From Candidatus Thiodiazotropha sp. (ex Myrtea sp. 'scaly one' KF741663) (GTDB taxonomy: Bacteria; Pseudomonadota; Gammaproteobacteria; Chromatiales; Chromatiaceae): DNA of 64,000 nucleotides. How positions within the stretch are numbered: the first letter of the stretch is position 1; the number at the start of each line of letters is the position of its first letter. The notes below the pieces were generated by a model. That model ran no database searches. It saw only the letters and a list, made by a program, of their open reading frames with translations, and had not been told where the DNA came from. The stretch is from positions 415,526-479,525 of the forward strand of contig JAHXIQ010000003.1 in NCBI GenBank assembly GCA_025655555.1. The letters run 5' to 3'. This document shows positions 1 through 9,368 of this stretch, one piece after another. The position numbers and the translations under genes are program-made.

Positions 1-44
1 ATATTCGGGCCAGGTATCATGCACTACGCCTGAATCGAATTGTC

Positions 45-1619
45 ATGCCTGATACACCTCGGTATGAACTCTATCGTCTGATAGACATTGTCGTTCCTCC
101 TCCGGATTGCCAGTGGTTACCGGGGAAAAATGCCTATGTCTTCTCCGGGCATACCCTTGATGAGTTGCCAAGTCTCACGGACTGGTCAAAAAAAGATTGC
201 AGGGTTTTCCAGGCTTGGTTAAGACAGGATATCCAGGTTTGTGAAATCGAGCAGGTGAAACGGCGACTAGCAGAGGATCAACCGCTGGTCGCCAAGGAGT
301 TTCCGTATTCTAAGAGATTGTATAGTGCACTTCAGTGCCGTATTCAGGCGTTGAGTCTGAACCGGGCTTCTCCACTGCAATGGCGACAGACACTTTTAAA
401 CTTGCGCAGAACAGGAATCCGGGCAGAGGAACTAGAATGGTCGGGCCTACTGTTGTTTCTAGATAAGGCGCATCGTCAGGGAAAATCGATGGTTACCAGC
501 GAAACCCTTCTGAATAAAATTGACTTTTCAGCGATACGTCTTTGCCTGACCCATGAGCTGGCAACAGACAGGAATTGTGGTCTGGAATTCATTGAGCTGT
601 CGCAATCAAAATCCCGTAATAGGCTGGGTGCGATACAGAAAATCGCCGGTCCTGGAGAAGTCTGCATATTGCGTTACGCAGATACCATGCACTATTACAA
701 AGTCGGCTATGTGATGAGAGTTAATACCAAACTGAAGCAGGAGAGGTCTCTTCGATGGTTTGCACTGGATACGATCGGTAACCTGATCAGTTCACAACTT
801 TCCGGACAATCATTTTTCAAAGACCAGGAAGAGACGTTCAAAGTGGCCAGTGAACATGCTCTGCAGCATGTTGGTATTCCTGTTACCTACACACCCTGTA
901 GCCGCTATGAGCATAAGACCCTCTGTGGAGGTAATGAGTATCGTGAATGGTTGTTGACGTTGCCTGACTACCCCATTTCTTACCATAACAAGCACTATTA
1001 CGAGCGCAATCTGCTACTCCATTTCAGGACCAAGATCAGACATGACCAACATGGCAGGCGCCTGCTTTTCATTGAGGAGCTTCAGAGTGATTGGCATCAA
1101 TCTGGCGCCATGTTTGGTTATCAGACCCGCTGGCCCGGGCGCCTGCCGCCTGCACCGTTTCGAAAAGAGTGGATCGGTCTGGCATTGAAACTGATTCTGC
1201 TGCATGGCTCAGAGGAGGGTTATGATGGTGTGGCATGGACAAAAGGGGATATTCATGAGTCCCACTATCAGCAGTCTATGGCTGCTGTCAGGCGACTCTA
1301 TGATGAGTTGATTCCCAATACACTTTTACGCCTCTGTGAGCACTGGGGTGGGCGAATAGAGAAAACACGTATTATCACCAAGGAGCCTCGCCTGCATATT
1401 AGTCGTCAAATGGATAAGTGGTTTGTCACCGATCCCCACGGGAGTTTTTCGACCAGAGCACGTGATTCGCAAAAAGAAGCGATGCAGATCATGGCCAGAC
1501 ACTGCAAACAGATCGAACTCGATGTGCCGGTCTTATTCCTTGACGAATCTTCAAGAAAGCGAATTGAGGATGAGGGCTTTCCGATGTTTGGCGAGCGGCC
1601 AACTCTCCCTGTTCGCTGA
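45..1619 (+). CDS. Protein with a phage polyvalent-protein-associated (LPD-like) domain
   Basis: A 524-residue soluble protein with no signal peptide or membrane segment. The C-terminal half (about residues 300-420) has the signature of a domain found in large phage and conjugative-element polyvalent proteins: EELQSDWHQ at residues 344-352, preceded by YREWLLTLPD and followed by a GYDGVAWTKGD stretch around residue 398. The N-terminal 300 residues match nothing I recognise. In phages this domain is usually embedded in giant proteins of several thousand residues; here it sits in a moderate-size protein directly upstream of a MotA/MotB-like pair on the same strand, about 60 bp away. The biochemical role of the domain is not known to me. 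The ATG at 45 lacks a clear ribosome-binding site, so the true start could differ. Confidence 0.7.
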   Translation: MPDTPRYELYRLIDIVVPPPDCQWLPGKNAYVFSGHTLDELPSLTDWSKKDCRVFQAWLRQDIQVCEIEQVKRRLAEDQPLVAKEFPYSKRLYSALQCRIQALSLNRASPLQWRQTLLNLRRTGIRAEELEWSGLLLFLDKAHRQGKSMVTSETLLNKIDFSAIRLCLTHELATDRNCGLEFIELSQSKSRNRLGAIQKIAGPGEVCILRYADTMHYYKVGYVMRVNTKLKQERSLRWFALDTIGNLISSQLSGQSFFKDQEETFKVASEHALQHVGIPVTYTPCSRYEHKTLCGGNEYREWLLTLPDYPISYHNKHYYERNLLLHFRTKIRHDQHGRRLLFIEELQSDWHQSGAMFGYQTRWPGRLPPAPFRKEWIGLALKLILLHGSEEGYDGVAWTKGDIHESHYQQSMAAVRRLYDELIPNTLLRLCEHWGGRIEKTRIITKEPRLHISRQMDKWFVTDPHGSFSTRARDSQKEAMQIMARHCKQIELDVPVLFLDESSRKRIEDEGFPMFGERPTLPVR

Positions 1620-1679
1620 GTCCCTTTGGCCCACTACTTGCAATATTTTCGGGTAAATTACCGTTTGAGGGGAATTCCC

Positions 1680-2483
1680 GTGATCACACCTGTGTGGATG
1701 GTACTCTTGTCGATAGTCGTACTGGTCTCCGTACTGGTACAGCTGTTTGCTCCCGGTTCCGGTTTGATAGCCGTGATTACAGGACTTTTGCTGGTAGTTG
1801 GCGGTACTTTGCTGACAGCAGTCATGAGCCACTCTCAACAGGCGGTCGTAGCGCTTTGGCGGCATGTGTGCGAATTTCGCAAGCCACAGGAAGCTGAGGC
1901 GGGTGAGGAAAGCGGATTTCAGCACTTTCTGCAGGCGGCAAATTTTTACCGCCGCGGCGAAATCAGACCGGCAGAAACGGTCGTTCAACAGATCGACGAC
2001 CCTTTGTTGCGTCGTGGTGCCCAACTGGTAGTGGATGGCTTTCCACGCGATCAGATCAACCTTTCTCTACAACGCCAGATCGCAGATGACCGTAATCACC
2101 TGCGTCGTCCTGCAGAGATGGTCCGCTCCATGAGTGGTTATGCGCCAGCCTTTGGCATGTTGGGTACCCTGCTGGGATTAATTCAAATGCTGTTTGGATT
2201 GGGTTCCGGCGATCTGGGCACCATCGGTGCGGCGATGGGCTTCGCTATGTTGACCACCGTGTATGGCCTTGTCATGGCTAACCTGGTGCTAAAACCCATC
2301 GCCAGTAAACTTGAGGAGCATGGGCGCAGACAGATTTCCCGTCGTGTCGCTTATCTGCAGGCCGTCATGCTGCTGTGTGACAAACAGCATGCAGAGCTGA
2401 TCCGCGAGATGATGGAAGAGATAGAGAGAAAGCAGGAGATGCCGGAAGTGAGGCCTCAGTTCGAATTGGCTGCCTCTCGCTGA
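1680..2483 (+). CDS. MotA/TolQ/ExbB-type proton channel subunit
   Basis: Membrane ion-channel subunit expected to pair with the OmpA/MotB-like product encoded next. Two membrane helices lie at the N-terminus, followed by a cytoplasmic loop. Two more helices carry the MotA signature (GYAPAFGMLGTLLGLIQML, then GFAMLTTVYGLVMANLVLKP), and the tail is short and charged. The GTG at 1680 is preferred because GAGGGG precedes it at good spacing; an in-frame TTG at 1626 would add 18 residues with a much poorer site. No flagellar genes are visible nearby, so a flagellar stator role is unproven. The short tail argues against ZorA of Zorya defence systems, which carries a long coiled-coil tail. Confidence 0.85.
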   Translation: MITPVWMVLLSIVVLVSVLVQLFAPGSGLIAVITGLLLVVGGTLLTAVMSHSQQAVVALWRHVCEFRKPQEAEAGEESGFQHFLQAANFYRRGEIRPAETVVQQIDDPLLRRGAQLVVDGFPRDQINLSLQRQIADDRNHLRRPAEMVRSMSGYAPAFGMLGTLLGLIQMLFGLGSGDLGTIGAAMGFAMLTTVYGLVMANLVLKPIASKLEEHGRRQISRRVAYLQAVMLLCDKQHAELIREMMEEIERKQEMPEVRPQFELAASR

Positions 2484-2504
2484 TATCGGGGAAAGGCAGA
2501 GAAA

Positions 2505-3230
2505 ATGGGCGCCACCGCTAATGTCGAATCTCCGTTGGAATCTATCGCCTGGTACGCCTGGGAATCGGACGAGTCCGAATCGAACTGGCTGCTCACCTAT
2601 GTGGATATGCTCAGTGTCGTACTCGCCATGTTGGTGGTATTGCTGGGCCATATGGCCGTGCAGCATCTTCAGGTCCCGGAAGAGAGTATCGAACCCGTCA
2701 CGTCGGTTGAATCAGTTGAAGTGATAGAAGTGACTGAGCCCGTCGAACAGCCGGAAGAAATATCTATACAGACGCTGCAAGCGGAAGCGATACCGACACC
2801 TGAATCCCGTTTAATAACAGCCATCGAAACCCAATTCCAAGGTGAGATTAAAGTAGCAGAGAAAGATTTCGGTATCTCTCTCGAGATTGCCGATGTGATC
2901 CTGTTTGAGTCAGGCAAAGCTGATTTTCTCTCAGGAGCAGGTCCGGTTTTGATGAGACTGGCTATGACGTTGCAGGAAATTGGTGAGGCCAATATTGCAG
3001 TGGAAGGACATACCGACAACCGGCCCATCCTTGGCGGTCGTTTTCAATCCAACTGGGAGTTGGCGGCCGCCCGTGCGAATGCGGTCACACGCTTTCTACT
3101 GAGTCAGGGCTTCGCACCTGAAAGGCTTCGTTCAGTCAGTTACGCGGATACTCATCCTGTTGCTGATAACCAGACCGCCGAAGGTCGCGCGGAAAACCGC
3201 CGGGTCAATCTTCGGGTGGATTTTCTCTGA
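2505..3230 (+). CDS. MotB-like OmpA-family protein
   Basis: A 241-residue partner of the upstream MotA-like subunit. The N-terminus has one membrane helix with the MotB plug pattern (WLLTYVDMLSVVLAMLVVLL), including the Asp that carries protons in MotB proteins. A Glu/Val/Pro-rich linker follows, then an OmpA peptidoglycan-binding domain with VEGHTDNRP, NWELAAARA and GRAENRRVNL. The ATG follows a purine-rich stretch (GGCAGAGAAA). Together the pair should form a proton-driven inner-membrane motor anchored to peptidoglycan; what it drives is unknown. The gene order with the polyvalent-domain protein suggests a common transcript. Confidence 0.88.
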   Translation: MGATANVESPLESIAWYAWESDESESNWLLTYVDMLSVVLAMLVVLLGHMAVQHLQVPEESIEPVTSVESVEVIEVTEPVEQPEEISIQTLQAEAIPTPESRLITAIETQFQGEIKVAEKDFGISLEIADVILFESGKADFLSGAGPVLMRLAMTLQEIGEANIAVEGHTDNRPILGGRFQSNWELAAARANAVTRFLLSQGFAPERLRSVSYADTHPVADNQTAEGRAENRRVNLRVDFL

Positions 3231-3601
3231 TATTCAGTTTGTTGTGTAATGTGGAATTCATACACTTAAAACTGGAGATATTAATACAATACTTCGGACT
3301 GAAACAGATCATCTTTTCACCCCGATTGAGTTTTTCGTAAATTCATTCGTATGTGCAATTGGAGTGTAATGAGATACGAATCTGAATATAAAAAATGGGT
3401 AGATTAACTCGCTACTGTGCATGCTTAACGGGTAGTACTTTTGCACTATCCGGTAGTGAGATGGTAAAGGTTATGCAAGAGGTGATCGACGAAGGCCCCA
3501 TTTTTGAGTCCGAAAGGCTCAATGATAAGAATGAGGAAAATCTAGACCAGCGAGCCAAGTCGACGAAAATGGAATGTCCTCAAAAATCATACCTGAAAAA
3601 T
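3231..3601. other. Intergenic stretch, no supported gene
   Basis: AT-rich non-coding DNA after the MotB-like gene. A 71-codon plus-strand reading frame lies here, but it has no family signature, no membrane or signal segment and no clear ribosome-binding site, so I do not annotate it. Confidence 0.5.
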
Positions 3602-3796
3602 TTACTTTAACCCGACTAAAGTGGTATGACGTCTGTCAATCCCGCTTCTTCTCTCGGATCTATGGCTTTTCCCGGTTTTATTAATCGGTAGGTGAGCATA
3701 GATCCACATGCTTGCCATAATGAGCCCACCTGCGATCAGCAGTAAGAGAAAGATTGCCGGTGCAAGCATCAGAATTCCTGCCAAGAAGTTTTCCAT
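3602..3796 (-). CDS. Small single-helix membrane protein with Arg-rich tail
   Basis: A predicted 64-residue protein: a hydrophobic segment of about 25 residues (ILMLAPAIFLLLLIAGGLIM) near the N-terminus, then a basic tail ending in HRSERRSGIDRRH. The RRSGxDRR pattern recurs at the tails of small proteobacterial membrane proteins, but no function can be assigned. The start at 3796 is chosen because GGGG lies about 8 bp upstream; an upstream ATG at 3871 would add 25 residues that do not look like a signal peptide. It is transcribed against its neighbours and stands alone. Confidence 0.5.
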   Translation of the reverse strand: MENFLAGILMLAPAIFLLLLIAGGLIMASMWIYAHLPINKTGKSHRSERRSGIDRRHTTLVGLK

Positions 3797-4054
3797 TAGT
3801 TTTCCCCAAAATAATATGACATGGACTGGCCTGTTCACCAATCTGTATTCACAAGCCATTAGACCTGTCATGAGCCGCTGAGTGCTTGTGGGAAAGTATG
3901 TTTATAGCAGGGTTATTCCAACAGAGAACATGACACCGAAGGATAATGTCCAATACGCTGAGTATTTATTGTTAATACATTCAGATAGGGACAGAACTCA
4001 AAGTCAGATAGCCATTGTGAAATTGCTTTATCCTTATCCGACGGGAATATAACC

Positions 4055-4459
4055 ATGCGGAAATTGCATAAATGGGTACTTACGGTTCTGCTATTTATTT
4101 TTGGCTTGAGCTTGCTGGTTCCGGGTTTGGTTGAAATGTTCACTCTCACGTTAGCCGTCACGGATGAGAGGGCAATCAGTCAGATAAATCAAAGTCGTGC
4201 CCTTCACGGTATGATGGCGGGATTAGGACTTCTCTCGTGCATGGCCTGTTTTTACCTGGAACAGGCACGTATTTTGGTGATGGGAATTGGTTTTACCCTG
4301 GTGCTGGTTGTGGTGGGGCGTCTCTACTCCCTGTTTATTGATGGCCTGCCGGATAAGGTGACATTTTTCTATCTTGTGATCGAAACGTTCCTGGCGCTGT
4401 TTTTCCTGTTCCTTCCGCCTCCCGCCAATGGGGAGTGGCAAACAGATAGGTATCAGTGA
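4055..4459 (+). CDS. DUF4345-type four-helix membrane protein
   Basis: A 134-residue protein of almost continuous membrane helices (four predicted). The pattern GRLYSLFIDGLP followed by a final hydrophobic helix ending in Pro residues is typical of DUF4345 proteins. Their function is unknown; they often lie beside TetR regulators, as here, where a TetR-type gene follows by about 40 bp on the same strand. A regulator-target relationship is inference. Confidence 0.65.
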   Translation: MRKLHKWVLTVLLFIFGLSLLVPGLVEMFTLTLAVTDERAISQINQSRALHGMMAGLGLLSCMACFYLEQARILVMGIGFTLVLVVVGRLYSLFIDGLPDKVTFFYLVIETFLALFFLFLPPPANGEWQTDRYQ

Positions 4460-4499
4460 CTATACTGATACTTATCTCCTGCTCACACGCTTCACAGCC

Positions 4500-5207
4500 A
4501 TGAAAAATCAGTACCAATCAAAAACTTCCGCAGAAGATAGTGTTGACGATTTGGCTGAGCAAATCGTCGATGCGGCCATTCGGTTAGCGGAGAAAAGCTC
4601 ATGGGAATCGATCCGGTTACACCAGGTCGCACTTGAATTGGGTATAGAGCTTGTGGACGTGCAGCGCTATTACAATCAGAAGGATGATTTGGTGGAGGCA
4701 TGGTACGACCGGGCCGACCATGCCATGCTGGCCGACGCTGCTCTTCCGGATTATCAGTGGATCTCTCCACGCGAACGCATTCATCGGTCAATCATGTGCT
4801 GGTTGATGTCGATGCACAGTCATCGTCGCGTCAGCAGGGATATGCTGATGTACAAATTCGAGCTGGGTCATGTACATCTGCAGGTGCTGGGCCTCTTGAG
4901 GATCAGCCGTACGGTTCAGTGGATACTGGAGTCTGCCCACCGAGATGCAGTCCATCTGCAACGGGTCACCGAAGAGACAGTGTTGACCGGCATCTATCTT
5001 GCCAGTTTTGCTCATTGGCTGTTTGATGACTCGAATGAGTCAGAAAATACCCGCCGGTTTCTCGATAACTTGTTGCGTCGTGCTGAATCACTGGCACGAC
5101 TAATAGAACCAATAAGTGGAGGAGGGTGTGGGCTATCTGTCCGAGCACAGAAACATAAACAGGCAGAACCCCGGCACAGTGTTGAGGACTCAGTCCCACA
5201 GGGGTAG
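4500..5207 (+). CDS. TetR-family transcriptional regulator
   Basis: A 235-residue protein with an N-terminal TetR-type helix-turn-helix (about residues 17-65: IVDAAIRLAEKSSWESIRLHQVALELG, then a YYNQKDDLVEAWYDRAD helix). The larger helical C-terminal domain would bind an unknown ligand. The ATG at 4500 is preferred; an in-frame upstream start at 4428 would overlap the preceding gene. It probably controls the adjacent membrane-protein genes, which is inference from position only. Confidence 0.75.
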   Translation: MKNQYQSKTSAEDSVDDLAEQIVDAAIRLAEKSSWESIRLHQVALELGIELVDVQRYYNQKDDLVEAWYDRADHAMLADAALPDYQWISPRERIHRSIMCWLMSMHSHRRVSRDMLMYKFELGHVHLQVLGLLRISRTVQWILESAHRDAVHLQRVTEETVLTGIYLASFAHWLFDDSNESENTRRFLDNLLRRAESLARLIEPISGGGCGLSVRAQKHKQAEPRHSVEDSVPQG

Positions 5208-5222
5208 ACAGGACACGCATCG

Positions 5223-6257
5223 ATGGACACAGTCACTCATGTCCTGTTCGGTGCAGTCTGTGCCGCAGCGGTCACAGGGAAAGCGTCTCTCCCCGTAAAA
5301 GATTTACGTCTGCGTATGGCAGTCACTGGGATTGCAGCGGCTTTCCCGGATATCGATTACCTCAGTTTCTGGATAGATCCTCTGGTGTTCCTGGCAGACT
5401 GGCATCGTACTGCAACCCATTCTGTATTGATCATGCCTTTCTGGGCTGTGATGTTGGGATCGTTGTGGATGCTATCCCGTTCTGCAAGGCAACACTGGCT
5501 CAGTGTCTATACACTTTGTGGACTCGGAATCTTATCCCACATATTGTTAGATCTGTTGACGGTGTTCGGTATCCGAATCTTTTATCCGTTGTCGGATAGG
5601 CTCTACAGCTTCGGCACGACCTTTGTTATCGATGCGATAGTCACCACGATACTCGCACTGACACTGGCTTTCTTTCTTCGACATCCCAGGTTCAAGTATG
5701 CCTTGAGTGGTTTATTACTGCTCTCGATCTATTTGGGAACTCAATGGATTCTCAAAGTGCAGGCTCATGCAATCACTGCCGAGCAGTCAGCTGAGTCATC
5801 CGATCTTCATGTGCTGCCGCAGCCTCTCTCACCCTTCTACTGGCAATTGATAAGGCGGTCGGGCAATGAGTATCAGGTTGCCTACCTTAGTCTGCTATCC
5901 GATGAAGAGGCCGTCGTCACAAGCTACCGGGGGGTACATGCACTGGATTGGCAGCATAAAAGCCTGCTGGGTAGTCGTGACGATTTGATGCCGCTGATAC
6001 AAGAGGCCTGGATGCAACCACAGTTCTTGAAATTCAGGGAGTTTGCCAGGTTTCCCGTGTTCTATCGTCTGGATGAAGGGAAGGGCGAAACCTGCGTATG
6101 GTTTACGGATCTACGCTACACGCTGCCCTATCTGACGCCCGCCTTTCGCTATGGCATGTGTCGCGAGCCGGGAAAAGCATGGGTGCTTTACCGATTGAAA
6201 CGCTTTACCCACAACGAACGGCAGCCATTATCTGTCTCAGGTTCGTTTTCGAACTGA
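5223..6257 (+). CDS. YdjM-type membrane-bound metal-dependent hydrolase
   Basis: A 344-residue inner-membrane protein of the YdjM/DUF457 family (predicted metal-dependent hydrolase). It begins MDTVTHVLFGA; the family's metal-binding residues are visible in PDIDYL (residues about 42-47) and the WHRTATHS motif near residue 60. Several membrane helices follow, then a soluble C-terminal portion of about 160 residues with a Trp/Tyr-rich beta pattern. It starts 15 bp after the TetR gene and is probably co-transcribed. The substrate is unknown. Confidence 0.8.
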   Translation: MDTVTHVLFGAVCAAAVTGKASLPVKDLRLRMAVTGIAAAFPDIDYLSFWIDPLVFLADWHRTATHSVLIMPFWAVMLGSLWMLSRSARQHWLSVYTLCGLGILSHILLDLLTVFGIRIFYPLSDRLYSFGTTFVIDAIVTTILALTLAFFLRHPRFKYALSGLLLLSIYLGTQWILKVQAHAITAEQSAESSDLHVLPQPLSPFYWQLIRRSGNEYQVAYLSLLSDEEAVVTSYRGVHALDWQHKSLLGSRDDLMPLIQEAWMQPQFLKFREFARFPVFYRLDEGKGETCVWFTDLRYTLPYLTPAFRYGMCREPGKAWVLYRLKRFTHNERQPLSVSGSFSN

Positions 6258-6365
6258 GATATCCCCTACTTACGGTACTGTTTATAGGTGAAACAAGCAC
6301 TGTGAATATGAGTCCAACCTAGATGGAGACATGTACGAACCGGATCTTATAAAAGGGGGTTAACC

Positions 6366-7163
6366 ATGAATCATATCGTCATGCATCATTATGATGCTCG
6401 TCCCGTGACCATTGCAGAAATCCGGGTTATCGGTATGGAATATCCATGGAAATGGCTGTCTGCAGGCTGGGAGGATATCAAAGCCGCGCCAGCCAGCAGC
6501 CTTGGTTATGGTCTGGCCCTGACACTCATCAGCTATCTCGTGACACTTTCTGTGATGGCCAGCGGTATGTTCTTCCTCTTTCCGCTATTACTGGCAGGCT
6601 TTTTTCTGGTAGCGCCACTACTGGCTATCGGCTTGTATGAAATCAGCCGTCAACTGGAAGCGGGAGAAAGACTTTCGCTGCGCACAGCACTGCATTCATT
6701 TAAGCGCAATAACTTCAATATCCTCAACATGGGCATAGTCTTGGTGGCTGCGCTTGTTGCCTGGGTGACTGTGACCCTGCCCGTCGTTGTCCTGACTTTT
6801 ACCGGGATAACGCCTGCCACTTGGCAAGGCTTTCTGACTGCATTATTCGGTACCTGGGATGGCTTACAGCTATTGGTGCTAGGTATAACCTGTGGATCGG
6901 CAATTGCGTTCGGCATCTTTAGTATGAGTGCGGTGGCGATTCCTATGCTGCTGGATCGCAGCATCAATGTATTTGATGCGATCCAGGCCAGTTGGAATGC
7001 TGTTTTCTACAATCTTCTGCCGATGCTCCTCTGGGCAGCTATTCTGGTTGCCATCATCGTCGCAGGATTCATGACACTCTACGTCGGCCTGGTGATTGGA
7101 TTTCCACTCGCCGCCCATGCGACTTGGCATGCCTACCGGGATTTGGTTGAAAAGTCTGAATAA
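6366..7163 (+). CDS. DUF2189 integral membrane protein
   Basis: A 265-residue membrane protein of the DUF2189 (COG5473) type, with about six helices. The N-terminal soluble region has the family pattern WKWLSAGWEDIKAAPASSLGYG, followed by FFLVAPLLAIGLYEISRQLE. A good ribosome-binding site (AAAAGGGGG) precedes the ATG. Members of this family sometimes lie near cytochrome oxidase genes, but the function is unknown. Confidence 0.75.
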   Translation: MNHIVMHHYDARPVTIAEIRVIGMEYPWKWLSAGWEDIKAAPASSLGYGLALTLISYLVTLSVMASGMFFLFPLLLAGFFLVAPLLAIGLYEISRQLEAGERLSLRTALHSFKRNNFNILNMGIVLVAALVAWVTVTLPVVVLTFTGITPATWQGFLTALFGTWDGLQLLVLGITCGSAIAFGIFSMSAVAIPMLLDRSINVFDAIQASWNAVFYNLLPMLLWAAILVAIIVAGFMTLYVGLVIGFPLAAHATWHAYRDLVEKSE

Positions 7164-7658
7164 AATCTAAAAAACAAGTCTGAAACTGCCTTCCTGAAAG
7201 AAGCGCTACCGCTTCTGATGGGGAGGTAGGTCTGCTTATCCATCTCTTTTACCACCCAAAAATGGCATTGCAGATAGTCTGTCGAAATTTTTTACGGCAT
7301 ATGGATGATTTTGTTCATATTTTCCAAGTTTGTGTCGGATTAGTTTACATTTTAGACAGATTCAAAATCTCATAATTTTATAAATTACTGTAAATCATGA
7401 AAAAAATACTAAAGGCTTACATCTTGCATGGTATTTAGCTGATAAGCCTTAGTCTTATGCTTCTTCGTGGTTTGGATAGTGAGTAGCGCATGGCTCGGGC
7501 TGAATTCAGATCAGTTTGATGGAAAGAACTACATAAAGATTGGGGAATTGTTTTACTGAGAAGATATTCGATTTGTCACGGATGTGTCTCTTTAAACCAT
7601 AGGTTCCCGGTGAGGTTCGACCCTGATGCAGATCAACGATATAGGGAGGAAGAGGGTC
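7164..7658. other. Long AT-rich leader upstream of the PEP-CTERM gene
   Basis: About 495 bp without a gene. It holds a possible sigma-54 promoter at 7412-7428 (annotated separately), leaving a leader of roughly 220 nt before the coding start. No riboswitch class was recognised. Confidence 0.5.
7412..7428 (+). promoter_or_regulatory. Candidate sigma-54 (-24/-12) promoter
   Basis: The stretch AAGGCTTACATCTTGCA keeps the invariant GG (7414-7415) and GC (7426-7427) separated by exactly 10 bp, with a TTGCA -12 element matching consensus. The -24 element is weaker (AAGGCTT against TTGGCAC). PEP-CTERM genes in exosortase-bearing bacteria are often sigma-54 dependent (PrsK/PrsR systems), which makes the position plausible. 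Confidence 0.4.
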
Positions 7659-9299
7659 ATGAAACGGGGCAATTTGTACAGTGGTTTGGGGGTCCTGCTC
7701 ACCACATTGTTATTTCCTCTCTCAAGCCAGGGGGCTCTTTATGAGTCACAGCTAGACTTCGAGTCCAACGATCAGAGTATGTGGAAGGCAGGTGATGCCT
7801 GGCAGCTCAATTGGCGTCAGGATATTCCGCTCTACGACTGGGATTACTCATTCGAGTCACCCAAGTCTGTCGGGCTGCCGCAGTTGATTCCATTTGCGCC
7901 ACCCTTGCCGCAGTTTTCAGTCTACGGGCACACGGATGGAAATTTCGGTCTTTCACCTTATGTGAACATCGACTCGGGTTCTGTCGATGCCAATTATAAT
8001 CTCAACGTCTCTATTGAGACGCCGGACGCTTATAGCGTCAGCCCGGGTGAATCCTTCACCATCTCTACAGGATACTCATCACTGGGCACCGGAAGTTTTA
8101 CAACTAACTTTCCTGAAATAAAAGCAGGTGTCGATATTCTTTTCGAAACCCACGCCAGTGCGGGAGTGAATCTTTTCGGCGGTTATCGCTGTGGGGTTTT
8201 GAATGCGGGATCGTGTTGGCATAGCAATCCGACTGACACGTGGGAATTTGTGGGTTTGACGGTGGACCCTGACGACGGGATTGCCGCCAATGCACTGGGT
8301 ATCCCCATCGGCCCCTTTGATGCGGGCCTGATATACGATGATGAGGGACGTATTCCCGGCCTTCAGTTTCACAATGACACCATCTCTATTCTTGGCCTGA
8401 CCGAGGTTGATCTGCTGGAAGAGTGGTCACTCGGCGGTTATGCCGATATCTCCCTGAATGTGCCGGATATCGATACTACTGGTGAAGAGGCTACCGGGTT
8501 TACCTCAGAAGGTGAGGATGACCTTTTCCGCTTCTCTGTCGATGCGGATAAGATCGCCCTGGATATCGTAGACAAGGTGATTCAGGCTGCCATCGCAGCG
8601 GGTACTGCTGGCGCCGGATCCGGTGCACTGGCGATTGATTTTCCCGACCTGGAATGCTCCAGCAATCTTGAGCCCATCATTGGTGAGACGCTGGCTTCTC
8701 TGATTCCGATTGAGCTTAGCTATAACATTCTCGATATCGAACCGTTTCTTGATATCGACGTGCATCAGGAGTTCGCATTCACACCGAATGATCTGATGGT
8801 CAGTTTCGATCTGGGTAACGGCACTATCACTGATCCCATTCGGGTGGGTGAAGAGTTGACCCTGACCATGCTGGACAGTGCGTTTGAGATCACGCCGATC
8901 TTTTCACTGCCTGATACATTGTTCAGCAATCTTACCGAGCTGATGATAGATCTGGGCTTGGATGTCACACTGCTCGATTTTGGTCTTGATTTCACAGGTA
9001 TCCTGGGGCTTATCCCTGGTATCGATCCCGATCCGCTGTTCCATGAAGATCTGACCCTCAATGAAATTCTGACTGCGATGAATATCCCGACCGGGTGGAT
9101 GAACCCGGATATCTTCAATCAGCAGTTTGCTTTCAACTTCGATCCGATTGAGCTTGGGCCCATTGAGATAGCACCCTACATTGGAGGCGGTGGTGGCAAC
9201 AATTCAGTTCCGGAGCCAAATGCATTAGCATTGCTCGGCATCGGGATAATTCTCCTGATATTTGTTCTTGGAAGAGGACGAAAGAACCCAGACGCTTAA
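7659..9299 (+). CDS. PEP-CTERM sorting-domain protein
   Basis: A 546-residue exported protein. The N-terminus is a signal peptide (MKRGNLYSGLGVLL, cleavage near SSQGA). The C-terminus has the exosortase recognition tripart: VPEP, a hydrophobic helix (ALALLGIGIILLIFVLG) and a basic tail (RGRKN). The body is acidic, beta-rich and low in Cys, with a repeated D-I-D pattern. Exosortase-processed proteins are anchored or released at the surface, often with exopolysaccharide; no exosortase gene is in this window. The ATG at 7659 is chosen over 7626 because GGGAGGAAGAGG lies just upstream of it and the signal peptide then begins correctly. Confidence 0.88.
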   Translation: MKRGNLYSGLGVLLTTLLFPLSSQGALYESQLDFESNDQSMWKAGDAWQLNWRQDIPLYDWDYSFESPKSVGLPQLIPFAPPLPQFSVYGHTDGNFGLSPYVNIDSGSVDANYNLNVSIETPDAYSVSPGESFTISTGYSSLGTGSFTTNFPEIKAGVDILFETHASAGVNLFGGYRCGVLNAGSCWHSNPTDTWEFVGLTVDPDDGIAANALGIPIGPFDAGLIYDDEGRIPGLQFHNDTISILGLTEVDLLEEWSLGGYADISLNVPDIDTTGEEATGFTSEGEDDLFRFSVDADKIALDIVDKVIQAAIAAGTAGAGSGALAIDFPDLECSSNLEPIIGETLASLIPIELSYNILDIEPFLDIDVHQEFAFTPNDLMVSFDLGNGTITDPIRVGEELTLTMLDSAFEITPIFSLPDTLFSNLTELMIDLGLDVTLLDFGLDFTGILGLIPGIDPDPLFHEDLTLNEILTAMNIPTGWMNPDIFNQQFAFNFDPIELGPIEIAPYIGGGGGNNSVPEPNALALLGIGIILLIFVLGRGRKNPDA

Positions 9300-9333
9300 G
9301 CTCACTCACCAGGCTTAGGTTGAATTAATGCTC

Positions 9334-9363
9334 AAGAGGAGGGGGATATCAGTCCCCCTCTTT
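9334..9363 (+). terminator. Rho-independent terminator after the PEP-CTERM gene
   Basis: Hairpin with an AGAGGAGGGGGA arm, a short loop and a TCCCCCTCTTT arm, followed by a short T run. It ends only a few bases before the next coding start at 9369. Confidence 0.75.
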
Positions 9364-9368
9364 GCTAT

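Noticed and set aside
1680..3230. Zorya-type defence system
   Set aside because: The MotA-like protein lacks the long cytoplasmic tail of ZorA and no ZorC, ZorD or ZorE gene is seen.
3395..3610. 71-codon plus-strand reading frame
   Set aside because: No family pattern, no clear ribosome-binding site, and composition looks non-coding.
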